Positions 8,483 through 15,782 of a stretch of DNA of 18,531 bases are shown here, in pieces. The stretch comes from 40CM-4-68-19 sp036513415 (GTDB lineage Bacteria > Myxococcota > Myxococcia > Myxococcales > 40CM-4-68-19), in the NCBI GenBank assembly GCA_036513415.1, contig DATBZA010000097.1, positions 1 to 18,531 of the forward strand. Reading direction: 5' to 3'. The position numbers and the translations under genes are program-made. A model generated the notes under the pieces. It made no database searches, was not told the origin of the DNA, and saw nothing but the letters and a program-made list of their open reading frames with translations. Each line of letters begins with the position of its first letter. Position 1 is the first letter of the stretch.

Positions 8483-8713
8483 TCAATCGATCCAAAGAGG
8501 CCCGATTATTGGAATGTGTTCTTCTGGACGGCTTACCGTCGCGGGTGCCTGACCTCCGATCCCAAGAGTGGTTTGCTGGACAATCACATCGGCGCTCTCG
8601 CCATGGATCCTGACGGCAGCGTGGGGTCGGGTACGAGTTTGGGGGCGGCATTTCGAGGCTGCTGCCGAATGGCAAGATCCAACACTATGGCAGCGTCATC
8701 CAGCGGACCCTGA
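8483..8713 (+). pseudogene. Third beta-propeller paralog, frameshifted C-terminal remnant
   Basis: In one frame the DNA reads SIDPKRPDYWNVFFWTAYRRG and then DNHIGALAMDPDGSV. After base 8623 the frame shifts, and a second frame continues WVGYEFGGGISRLLPNGK, then IQHYGSVIQRTLIS. Joined, this matches the last blades of the two propeller genes (SAIAIDPDGSLWVGYNYEGGVSRI and SIGALAKDPTDDSVWIGY). The break is explained by loss of one T: gtg-ggg-tcg now stands where gtg-tgg-gtc is expected. The N-terminal two thirds are absent, and so are the last 35 or so residues (through GIYxGx). The remnant runs directly into the 3' end of the - strand gene at 8714. I judge it dead. It shows that the propeller family once had at least three members here. 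Confidence 0.8.
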
Positions 8714-9739
8714 TCAGCGCAGCGGGAGCCGCAGCTCAATGTCCCCCCCGTTACTCGCGTTCGGGTTTCCGGTGACCGTGAGCGGGCCGGCGTTGCGGAG
8801 CAGGGGCCCATACAGGATGTGCGCGGCGTAAGCGCCCGCCACCACTCCGCCGCGCAGCGCATCCAGGGGATTGATGGTGCCGAGCGCGGCGTCGATCGCG
8901 GCGAGGTCGACTCTCGCGTCCAGCGCGGTCGCCGCAGCTTCAGGCGCGTCGAAGACCGCGGCGATGCGCAAGGCGCGCGTGATCGATCGGGACTGCGCCA
9001 GCTCGCGCACGTCGATGGCATCGACCCGCTCTTCCACGCGCGCCGCGGTGGCCAACTCGGGCTGCGCAGTCGCCTCGAGCTTTTCCAGCGCCAGCGCCAG
9101 GACACGGCGCCCAGCCGGGCCAGGTGCGGCCCTCAGGCAGGCGATTCCACTGGCGCAGCCCGCGGGGGCGCGGCCGGAGAGGAGGGCACCGCTGGCAGCG
9201 ACTCCGCCGCGGCCGACGACCCCGGTGCCGCTCGCCTCGATCGACAGCATCATCCCGCGCAGCGGCTCGGCGGTGCGTGCCCAGAGCCAGACCGGTCCCT
9301 TCGCGCGCGCAGCAAGATCGCGCGGCAGCGGAACCGGGCGCGACATCGACTTCAGCAGCGCCACCGCCTCCTCGCCGGATGCGGTCAGCAGGCGCGAGCC
9401 CACCACGCGCCCGGCGCGGCGCGGGCCCTGCGCCAGCCACGAGGCCAGCATCGTCTTCGCCGTGCCCGCATCCCGCACGGGGGCGCTGAGGCCCATCGCC
9501 TGGCTGGAGAAGGCGACCGTGCGCGCCCCACGCTGCGCCAGGCCCCAGGCAGGAGATTCGGCGAGCAGGTCGACCCCGAGGCGATCGCGGAGCGTCGCCC
9601 CCACGGCATCGGGGGCGAGCGACGGCGCATGCGTCCCGGCTTTCTGGAAGAGGGCCCGCAACCCGGAAGCATCCTCGACCGAGAGCACCACGTCGGCAGA
9701 CTCCGGCACCAGCACCGCCGCGAGCAGGAGGGCCAGCAA
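8714..9739 (-). CDS. Exported protein of unknown function
   Basis: 341 residues from a TTG start; no ATG or GTG is available further upstream in this frame, and no clear ribosome binding site is seen. The N-terminus LLALLLAAVLVPESADV looks like a short signal peptide. The rest is Ala/Arg-rich and soluble-looking, with no catalytic motif I recognise. It weakly recalls periplasmic DUF3352-like proteins, but I would not assign it. The last 19 residues (TGNPNASNGGDIELRLPLR) reappear in the chimeric fragment at 3162-3356, which suggests a conserved C-terminal element. The start lies two bases after the stop of the upstream gene, so it is probably the last gene of a three-gene operon and is translated by coupling. 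Confidence 0.65.
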   Translation of the reverse strand: MLALLLAAVLVPESADVVLSVEDASGLRALFQKAGTHAPSLAPDAVGATLRDRLGVDLLAESPAWGLAQRGARTVAFSSQAMGLSAPVRDAGTAKTMLASWLAQGPRRAGRVVGSRLLTASGEEAVALLKSMSRPVPLPRDLAARAKGPVWLWARTAEPLRGMMLSIEASGTGVVGRGGVAASGALLSGRAPAGCASGIACLRAAPGPAGRRVLALALEKLEATAQPELATAARVEERVDAIDVRELAQSRSITRALRIAAVFDAPEAAATALDARVDLAAIDAALGTINPLDALRGGVVAGAYAAHILYGPLLRNAGPLTVTGNPNASNGGDIELRLPLR

Positions 9740-9741
9740 AG

Positions 9742-10071
9742 CTATCGAGGCAGCTGCGTTCCCGCACGCTGCGCGGCGATGGCGAGCATCTCCGCCTTCT
9801 CGCGGGCCCGCCTGGCCATGGCGCGGCGCATGTAACCGTATCCCAGCATCAGCGCGGCGAAGAGCGGCGACAGGGCGGCACCGACGGTCCAGCCAGAGTG
9901 AGCGGCGAGGAACCCCCAGACGGCGCGCGCCGCCGGCGTGAAGAAGTCCCCGTACCAGAACAGCGCCCAGATGCAGGCGCAGAGCGCGAAGGCGAGCGCG
10001 TTCGCGAGCAGGAAGAACATGACCCCGCGCCGCCGGGGCATGGGCAAGATGTACTGCTTGGCTTCGGCCAC
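9742..10071 (-). CDS. Small membrane protein with two transmembrane helices
   Basis: 109 residues from a GTG at 10071; an ATG at residue 11 (10041) is an alternative. A basic stretch (MPRRRG) leads into a first hydrophobic helix (about 18-43, FFLLANALAFALCACIWALF). A second helix lies at about 62-79 (VGAALSPLFAALMLGYGY), followed by an Arg/Lys-rich cytoplasmic tail. I do not recognise the family. It lies 30 bases after the RDD gene and two bases before the exported protein, so the three are probably one transcript. Confidence 0.65.
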   Translation of the reverse strand: MAEAKQYILPMPRRRGVMFFLLANALAFALCACIWALFWYGDFFTPAARAVWGFLAAHSGWTVGAALSPLFAALMLGYGYMRRAMARRAREKAEMLAIAAQRAGTQLPR

Positions 10072-10101
10072 GGCGGCGGAGCCTAACGGCGCGACGCCGC
10101 C

Positions 10102-10653
10102 TCAGTCAACGATTGCGACACAGCGGCAGAGCTTGTCCTGCAGCGTCTGCCCGCGCGCGTCGAACAGCGCGACCACGAATCCGAACAGGCCGGGCGCGCC
10201 GCAAAGCACGGCCAGCAGCGCGCGAACGAACGCGGTCACCGGAGTGGGAGCGCCGCCGTGCAGCATGCGCAAGCGCTGGCCGGTCAGGGCCATGCCGGGC
10301 GTGCGGCCCCAGAGCGCCACGAACGTCCACGACCAGGCGAGCGCAAGGCCGCAGCCGAGCACGAGCCAGAGTAAAGGCGCGGCGAATACCAGGCTGAGCC
10401 CCTGGCGGGGCGCTCCGCCGAGCCGCGCGGCGAGGACGACGTGCGCCCCTAGGAGTGAAACGAGGAACCCGAGATCGATCGCCCACCCCAGGATGCGCCG
10501 GGTCCGCGAGGCGCGCCGTGCGGGCGAGGCGCGGACCTTCGGCACCTCCAAGTGCGGGTCGGAGGCGAATGAAACCGCCACTGGCGCGACTGGGACGTCG
10601 GAGATGGCGATCTCCAGCGGCGCCGCCGGTCCCGAGTCGAATGGCCCTTGCAC
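10102..10653 (-). CDS. RDD family membrane protein
   Basis: 183 residues from a GTG start. A hydrophilic N-terminal segment of about 48 residues precedes RRILGWAIDLGFLVSLLG, where the Arg and Asp of the RDD signature sit at the head of the first helix. Further hydrophobic segments follow (LVFAAPLLWLVLGCGLALAW), then the conserved block WGRTPGMALTGQRLRM and the closing DARGQTLQDKLCRCVAIVD with the second typical Asp. RDD proteins are small polytopic membrane proteins; some have been linked to ion or osmolyte transport, but the activity is not predictable here. It is divergent from fumC across about 100 bases. Confidence 0.8.
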   Translation of the reverse strand: MQGPFDSGPAAPLEIAISDVPVAPVAVSFASDPHLEVPKVRASPARRASRTRRILGWAIDLGFLVSLLGAHVVLAARLGGAPRQGLSLVFAAPLLWLVLGCGLALAWSWTFVALWGRTPGMALTGQRLRMLHGGAPTPVTAFVRALLAVLCGAPGLFGFVVALFDARGQTLQDKLCRCVAIVD

Positions 10654-10657
10654 GCGG

Positions 10658-10676
10658 TGAAAGTACGGCGCTTTCA
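10658..10676. promoter_or_regulatory. Inverted repeat in the RDD/fumC divergent promoter region
   Basis: TGAAAG, seven bases (tacggcg), then CTTTCA: a perfect 6-bp inverted repeat five bases upstream of the RDD start codon. It could be an operator or a 5'-UTR hairpin. Confidence 0.35.
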
Positions 10677-10703
10677 GCAGGGGTCAACAAATCATCGCGC
10701 GGC

Positions 10704-10732
10704 TTGTTTGCGGCCGGGAAGGGCGCTATGCA
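10704..10732 (+). promoter_or_regulatory. Possible fumC promoter
   Basis: TTGTTT (10704-10709) and TATGCA (10727-10732) are separated by exactly 17 bases and lie just upstream of fumC. Each matches the sigma-70 consensus at only three of six positions, so support rests mostly on spacing and location. The ribosome binding site GAGGAG follows at 10748-10753, five bases before the ATG. Confidence 0.3.
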
Positions 10733-10758
10733 CCGCGCGCAGTCCTCGAGGAGCGCGC

Positions 10759-12153
<1,395 letters not shown>

Positions 12154-12169
12154 TCCGCGGCCCTCCCGT

Positions 12170-12751
12170 TCACGGGTTCAGCAGCGTCATCTTCCAGGGC
12201 GCTTCCGGCGACCAGCGCGAGTACAACTCGCGCTCGTGCAACCTGCCCGGCCGGCTCCGCCAGAACTCCACCGCCAGCGGCGGCACCCGGTACCCCGACC
12301 AGTGCGGCGGGCGCGGAATGGTCTTCCCCTGGTAGCGCCGCTCGAGGTCCGCGAACCGCTGCTCCAGCTCCTCGCGTGACTGGAGCGGAGCGCTCTGATC
12401 CGATGCCCAGGCGCCGATTTGCGAGATGCGCGGCCGGGTCGCGAAGTATGCGTCCGCCTCCGCGGCGCTGACCGCCTGGGCGGGTCCCTCGAAGCGCACC
12501 TGCGACTCGAGCTGCGGCCACCAGAACGTGAGGGCCACGTCGTCGCGCGCCGTGATCTCGCGACCCTTCCGCGACAGCGTGTTGGTGTAGAAGACGAGCC
12601 CGTTCGCGTCGATGCCCTTGAGCAGCACGACGCGGGCAGAGGGCCGCCCGTCCGCTCCCACCGTCGACAGGGTCATGCCGGTGGGCTCGGTGATGCCCGG
12701 CGTCTGCTTCGCCTGCTCGAGGAGCTCGACGAATCGCGCGATCGGATCCAT
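12170..12751 (-). CDS. pdxH: Pyridoxine/pyridoxamine 5'-phosphate oxidase
   Basis: 193 residues from the ATG at 12751. An in-frame GTG at 12772 is possible, but GAAGGG lies nine bases upstream of the ATG. The FMN-dependent enzyme oxidises pyridoxine or pyridoxamine 5'-phosphate to pyridoxal 5'-phosphate in vitamin B6 biosynthesis and salvage. Family motifs appear in order: RPSARVVLLKGID (FMN phosphate binding), FYTNTLSRKGREI, QVRFEG, SQIGAWASDQS, HWSGYRVPP (about 148-156), and the C-terminal FWRSRPGRLHERELYSR with the Arg and His that contact substrate. It is slightly shorter than E. coli PdxH (218), mainly at the N-terminus, which is common. It is divergent from the rhomboid-like gene, with only 41 bases between starts. 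Confidence 0.95.
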   Translation of the reverse strand: MDPIARFVELLEQAKQTPGITEPTGMTLSTVGADGRPSARVVLLKGIDANGLVFYTNTLSRKGREITARDDVALTFWWPQLESQVRFEGPAQAVSAAEADAYFATRPRISQIGAWASDQSAPLQSREELEQRFADLERRYQGKTIPRPPHWSGYRVPPLAVEFWRSRPGRLHERELYSRWSPEAPWKMTLLNP

Positions 12752-12792
12752 ATGCAGTCGCCCTTCTAGCACGCGGATGCTATCAGGTCGGC

Positions 12793-13581
12793 GTGGAGAA
12801 GCTCCTCGCCCGTCTCGAGCGCCGCCTCGGCCGCCATGCTCCCGAGGGGATGATCCTCTGGATCGTGGGGCTCTCCGGCGCCCTCCACCTGCTCGTGTTC
12901 GCCCGGCCGGAAACCGCCCACCTGCTCTGGCTCGACCCCCGCGCAGTCATGAGCGGCGAGGTCTGGCGCGTCGTCACCTTCCTGTTCGCGCCCACCGGCC
13001 TGGTGACCTTCACGAGCCTGCTCTGGACGATGCTGGGCCTCTGGCTCCTGCACACCATGGGCAGCGCGCTCGAGGCGCAGTGGGGCAGCTTCCGCTTCGA
13101 TCTCTTCTTCCTGCTCGGCGCGTTGGGCACCGTGGCGGTGGGCTTCGCTTTCGGTCCAGTCACCGGGCGATACGTTGCCCAGGCCCTGCTGCTGGCGTTC
13201 GCCGCGGAGTTCCCGGATTACGAGATCCTGCTCCTGATCCTGCCGGTGAAGGTGAAGTACCTGGGCCTTCTGAGCGGTGCCCTGATGGTGTACGCGCTGG
13301 TCACCGGCGATCTGGCGACCCGCGCCGCGGTCGCGGTGGCGCTCGGAGATTTCGTCCTCTTCTGCGGCTCCACCGTGCGCTCGCGCCTGCGGGGCGCCGG
13401 CGTGGCGCAGCGGCGGGCCGCGCCGGCGTTTTCTCCGCCGGAGCGCAAGACGCGCGTCTGCGCCAAATGCGGCAGGAGCGACGCGGACGACCCGAACCTG
13501 GAATTCCGCGTCTGCGATTGCCAGGAGAGGTGCCGCGGCAAGCTCACGGAGTACTGCCTGGAGCACGCCCGGGCGCACTGA
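12793..13581 (+). CDS. Rhomboid-like membrane protein with C-terminal zinc ribbon, probably not a protease
   Basis: 262 residues from a GTG. Several hydrophobic helices are visible: about 20-38, 57-87, 102-122, 127-142, 150-160 and 164-195. GEVWRVVTFLFAP is the block that opens the rhomboid fold, and FPDYEILLLILPVKVKY resembles a loop typical of rhomboid-like proteins. The catalytic GxSG is not present: the nearest match is GLLSG, with Leu in place of the required Gly. I also see no helix His that would complete a dyad, so I infer a pseudoprotease. The tail carries CAKCG ... FRVCDCQERC ... YCLEHARAH, a Cys-rich zinc-ribbon-like module also known behind rhomboid-like proteins in other phyla. 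Role unknown; membrane protein binding or quality control is a guess. Weak ribosome binding site (AGG, nine bases upstream). Confidence 0.75.
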   Translation: MEKLLARLERRLGRHAPEGMILWIVGLSGALHLLVFARPETAHLLWLDPRAVMSGEVWRVVTFLFAPTGLVTFTSLLWTMLGLWLLHTMGSALEAQWGSFRFDLFFLLGALGTVAVGFAFGPVTGRYVAQALLLAFAAEFPDYEILLLILPVKVKYLGLLSGALMVYALVTGDLATRAAVAVALGDFVLFCGSTVRSRLRGAGVAQRRAAPAFSPPERKTRVCAKCGRSDADDPNLEFRVCDCQERCRGKLTEYCLEHARAH

Positions 13582-13667
13582 CTTGCGCTCCGGCCGGACG
13601 GTGCGCACACGGTCGGGAGGGGATGTGAGCGAGGCCGTCGACCGCCTGGACCGCCTTTGCGCCCAGC

Positions 13668-14021
13668 TCAGCAGAACGGCCAGCGAGCCCGGATGCCTGA
13701 TCCGCTGAAGTCGATCCGCGTCGGGACTGCGGCTCCGACCAGGAGCAGCCGGAGCAGACCATCCTCGTAGCGGACAGCCACCAGCGGTGGCAGCCCGCCG
13801 GCCGCCCACAGCTCTTGCTGGTCGAGCCGGGCAGTAACGCCGGCGGCCAAGAGCAGCGGATCCGATGGATCGTGCCAGGACGAGCTCGGCCCCGCACAGA
13901 AGTGTTCCTCCGGTGACAGGACCAGCCACATCTGCTTGGGAGCCTCAGCGCCCTTGGGTTCGGCCCTGGCCAGGGGCGAGACGCTGAAGACGATAACGGT
14001 GAGCCAAATGAGACGCGCCAT
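13668..14021 (-). CDS. Small secreted protein of unknown function
   Basis: 117 residues from the ATG at 14021, chosen over the ATG at 14051 because GGAGG lies four bases upstream and because the promoter candidate overlaps the earlier ATG. Signal peptide MARLIWLTVIVFSVSPLARA, with cleavage likely after ARA. The mature part is short, with repeated leucines (LLRLLLVG) and two Cys (one in HFCAG, one at the very end), and no family I recognise. It lies alone between the rhomboid-like gene (convergent) and rsmE. The 86 bases between it and the rhomboid-like gene show nothing identifiable. Confidence 0.6.
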   Translation of the reverse strand: MARLIWLTVIVFSVSPLARAEPKGAEAPKQMWLVLSPEEHFCAGPSSSWHDPSDPLLLAAGVTARLDQQELWAAGGLPPLVAVRYEDGLLRLLLVGAAVPTRIDFSGSGIRARWPFC

Positions 14022-14044
14022 GGCGCCTCCCTGTGACGGTTCGC

Positions 14045-14073
14045 ACTGCATCCCTTGGATGCGTGGAAGTCAA
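14045..14073 (-). promoter_or_regulatory. Promoter candidate for the small secreted protein
   Basis: Read on the - strand, TTGACT (14073-14068; five of six consensus bases) and TGCAGT (14050-14045; three of six) are 17 bases apart. Transcription would start near 14038, just ahead of the GGAGG and the ATG at 14021. Confidence 0.45.
14048..14062. promoter_or_regulatory. Palindrome inside the promoter spacer, possible operator
   Basis: GCATCC-CTT-GGATGC is a perfect 6-3-6 inverted repeat lying between the candidate -35 and -10. A third copy of GGATGC occurs at 14077-14082, 20 bases from the previous half-site. The placement is what a repressor site would look like. Confidence 0.4.
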
Positions 14074-14160
14074 TGCGGATGCGCCCCCGATGTGCGGGCG
14101 TGGTCCTCCCGCGAAGAAAACGCGCCTCATGACCCCGTGGCGAATTACCGCTCAGGCATA

Positions 14161-14189
14161 GTCGCCAAGCCGCTTTCGGCGGCCGCGAC
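14161..14189 (-). terminator. Hairpin at the end of rsmE, possible operon terminator
   Basis: GTCGC-caa-GCCGC-tttcg-GCGGC-c-GCGAC forms a two-part stem of 5+5 bp with a small asymmetric bulge, immediately past the rsmE stop. No T-run follows on the - strand. It fits the end of the M16-prmA-rsmE operon. Confidence 0.4.
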
Positions 14190-14911
14190 TACCCCAACGC
14201 GCCGTGGACGTGCAGCACGACCGCGAGGGCGGCCAGCCCCGCCGTTTCCGTTCGCAGTACCAGCGGGCCCAGCGATGCCCGCACGAAGCCGTTTTCCTCG
14301 GCGCGCGAGCGCTCTTCCGGCGAGAATCCCCCCTCCGGCCCCACCACCAGGAAGAGCCGGTCGACGCCGCGCGCGGCAGCGCCCAACCGCGGTTCGCCCG
14401 CCTCCGGGTCGAGCAGCACCCCACGCCGGTCCGGTTCGGCGCGCGCCAGCGAGAAAACTCCGTCCCACCCGACCGGCGCGTCGATGCGGGGCACGTCCGC
14501 GCGCCCGCATTGCCGGGACGCCTCCCGCGCGATCCGGCGCCAGCGCTCCGCGCGTGAGGCTCCGCGCTCGGCGTCCAGACGCAGGACGGACCTCTCCGAG
14601 GCAAGCGGCACGATGCGGCTGGCGCCCAGCTCGGTGGCCTTTTGCATCACCAGGTCCATCCTCTCGCCCTTCGCCAGCGCCTGGACCAGGACCACGTCCA
14701 CCGCCTTGCCTTCTCCAGGCAGCGCGGCGACGATCTCCAGCTCGTCACCGGCGAGCACCGCCTGGAAGCGCCCGCCAATTCCGTCGAACACCTCGATCTC
14801 CGCGCCGGACGACAGGCGCAGCACGGCCAGGAGGTGGCGCGACTGCGCCGCGGTCAGCTTCACCCGCGCCGAGCCCGCGAGCTGCTCCGGTGGGACGTAG
14901 AGGCGGTGCAC
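14189..14911 (-). CDS. rsmE: 16S rRNA (uracil(1498)-N3)-methyltransferase
   Basis: 240 residues. The start is the GTG at 14911, giving MHRLYVPPEQLAG, the normal RsmE beginning; the longer open frame up to 15010 lies inside prmA and is not used. The enzyme transfers a methyl group from S-adenosylmethionine to N3 of U1498 in 16S rRNA. An N-terminal PUA-like part (VKLTAAQSRHLLAVLRL) is followed by a SPOUT knot domain. Its hallmarks are KGERMDLVMQKATELG, ASERSV, FLVVGPEGGFSPEE (about 187-200) and LGPLVLRTETAG (about 214-225), the cofactor-binding knot. It starts seven bases after the prmA stop, so it belongs to the same transcript. Confidence 0.95.
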   Translation of the reverse strand: MHRLYVPPEQLAGSARVKLTAAQSRHLLAVLRLSSGAEIEVFDGIGGRFQAVLAGDELEIVAALPGEGKAVDVVLVQALAKGERMDLVMQKATELGASRIVPLASERSVLRLDAERGASRAERWRRIAREASRQCGRADVPRIDAPVGWDGVFSLARAEPDRRGVLLDPEAGEPRLGAAARGVDRLFLVVGPEGGFSPEERSRAEENGFVRASLGPLVLRTETAGLAALAVVLHVHGALG

Positions 14912-14918
14912 CGCGCGA

Positions 14919-15782
14919 TTATCCCGCGCCCGATCCTGGCCGGGAAAGCTCCACGCGCACCCATCCTTCCCGCTCCTTGCGCCCGAAGGCTCGCAGGCCC
15001 AGCGCGGCATACGCGCGCTCCGCCGCGCCGGCTTGCTCCGCCAACAGGCCGGAGAGGACCAGCCGCCCGCCCGGCGCGACCTTCGAGGCGATCGAGGGCG
15101 CCAGCTCCTCGAGGGTGTTGAGCAGGATGTTCGCGATCACGATCCGGAACTGGCCGGGCACCGCCGCCGGATCGGCGGTCAGCACCCACTCGATGCTGGT
15201 GATGCCGTTGAGCGCCGCACCCTGGCGGGCCGCCTCCAGCGCGACCGCGTCGTTCTCGCTGCCTGCGACGCGCCTGGCCCCGAGCTTCGTCGCCAGCAGG
15301 GCGATGACCCCGCTGCCCGTCCCGACGTCGAGAACGTCGGCCCCGGGAAATTCGGCAAGCAGCTCGTCGCAGCGCTCGAGGCAGAGCGCGGTGGTCGGAT
15401 GGCTGCCGGTGCCGAACGCCATGCCGGGATCGATCGCGACCGCGACCCCGGACTCCGGCGGGCGTTCCCAGGGAGGATGGACCCACGAGCGCGGACTGAC
15501 CTGGAGGCTGCGGTGGTGCCGGCGCCAAGCGACGCTCCAGTCCTGCTCCGGAACCTCGACGGGAGGTTCCGCGCCGAGAGACCGCGCAGCCTCGGACGCG
15601 CTCTCCCGGTCCTGGAAATGGGCGATGGCGCGCCCCCGCCCCTCGGGCAGCGGCGGCGTCTCCGGCATCAGTGGCATCCCGGGCTCCTGCAGCTCCACAC
15701 CGAGGGCGCCGCGCTCGAACAAATCGGCGACGCGCACCTCCAGGTCTTCCGGCGAGGCGAGCAGCACGAGCGCCCAGCTCAC
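14919..15782 (-). CDS. prmA: Ribosomal protein L11 methyltransferase
   Basis: 287 residues. The start is the GTG at 15782, whose GTGA overlaps the TGA stop of the M16 peptidase gene; the open frame continues upstream only as a shadow of that gene. PrmA methylates ribosomal protein L11 using S-adenosylmethionine. Visible hallmarks are an N-terminal substrate-recognition domain (SWALVLLASPEDLEVRVADL), the block DPGMAFGTGSHPTTALCLE (about 117-135), the SAM-binding motif DVLDVGTGSGVIAL (about 148-161), and IANILLNTLEE (about 214-224), which carries the NxL form typical of PrmA. All expected motifs are present. The four-base overlap implies translational coupling to the peptidase, and rsmE follows after seven bases. 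Confidence 0.95.
   Translation of the reverse strand: MSWALVLLASPEDLEVRVADLFERGALGVELQEPGMPLMPETPPLPEGRGRAIAHFQDRESASEAARSLGAEPPVEVPEQDWSVAWRRHHRSLQVSPRSWVHPPWERPPESGVAVAIDPGMAFGTGSHPTTALCLERCDELLAEFPGADVLDVGTGSGVIALLATKLGARRVAGSENDAVALEAARQGAALNGITSIEWVLTADPAAVPGQFRIVIANILLNTLEELAPSIASKVAPGGRLVLSGLLAEQAGAAERAYAALGLRAFGRKEREGWVRVELSRPGSGAG

Noticed and set aside
8461..8486. Promoter for the lyase gene (TTGAGT on the - strand)
   Set aside because: No acceptable -10 element lies 16-18 bases downstream; CGCATT at the right distance is not convincing.
8819..9941. Two long + strand frames opposite the exported protein
   Set aside because: Low-complexity Ala/Arg/Ser translations without recognisable start signals or motifs; the - strand frame has a signal peptide and operon-like spacing.
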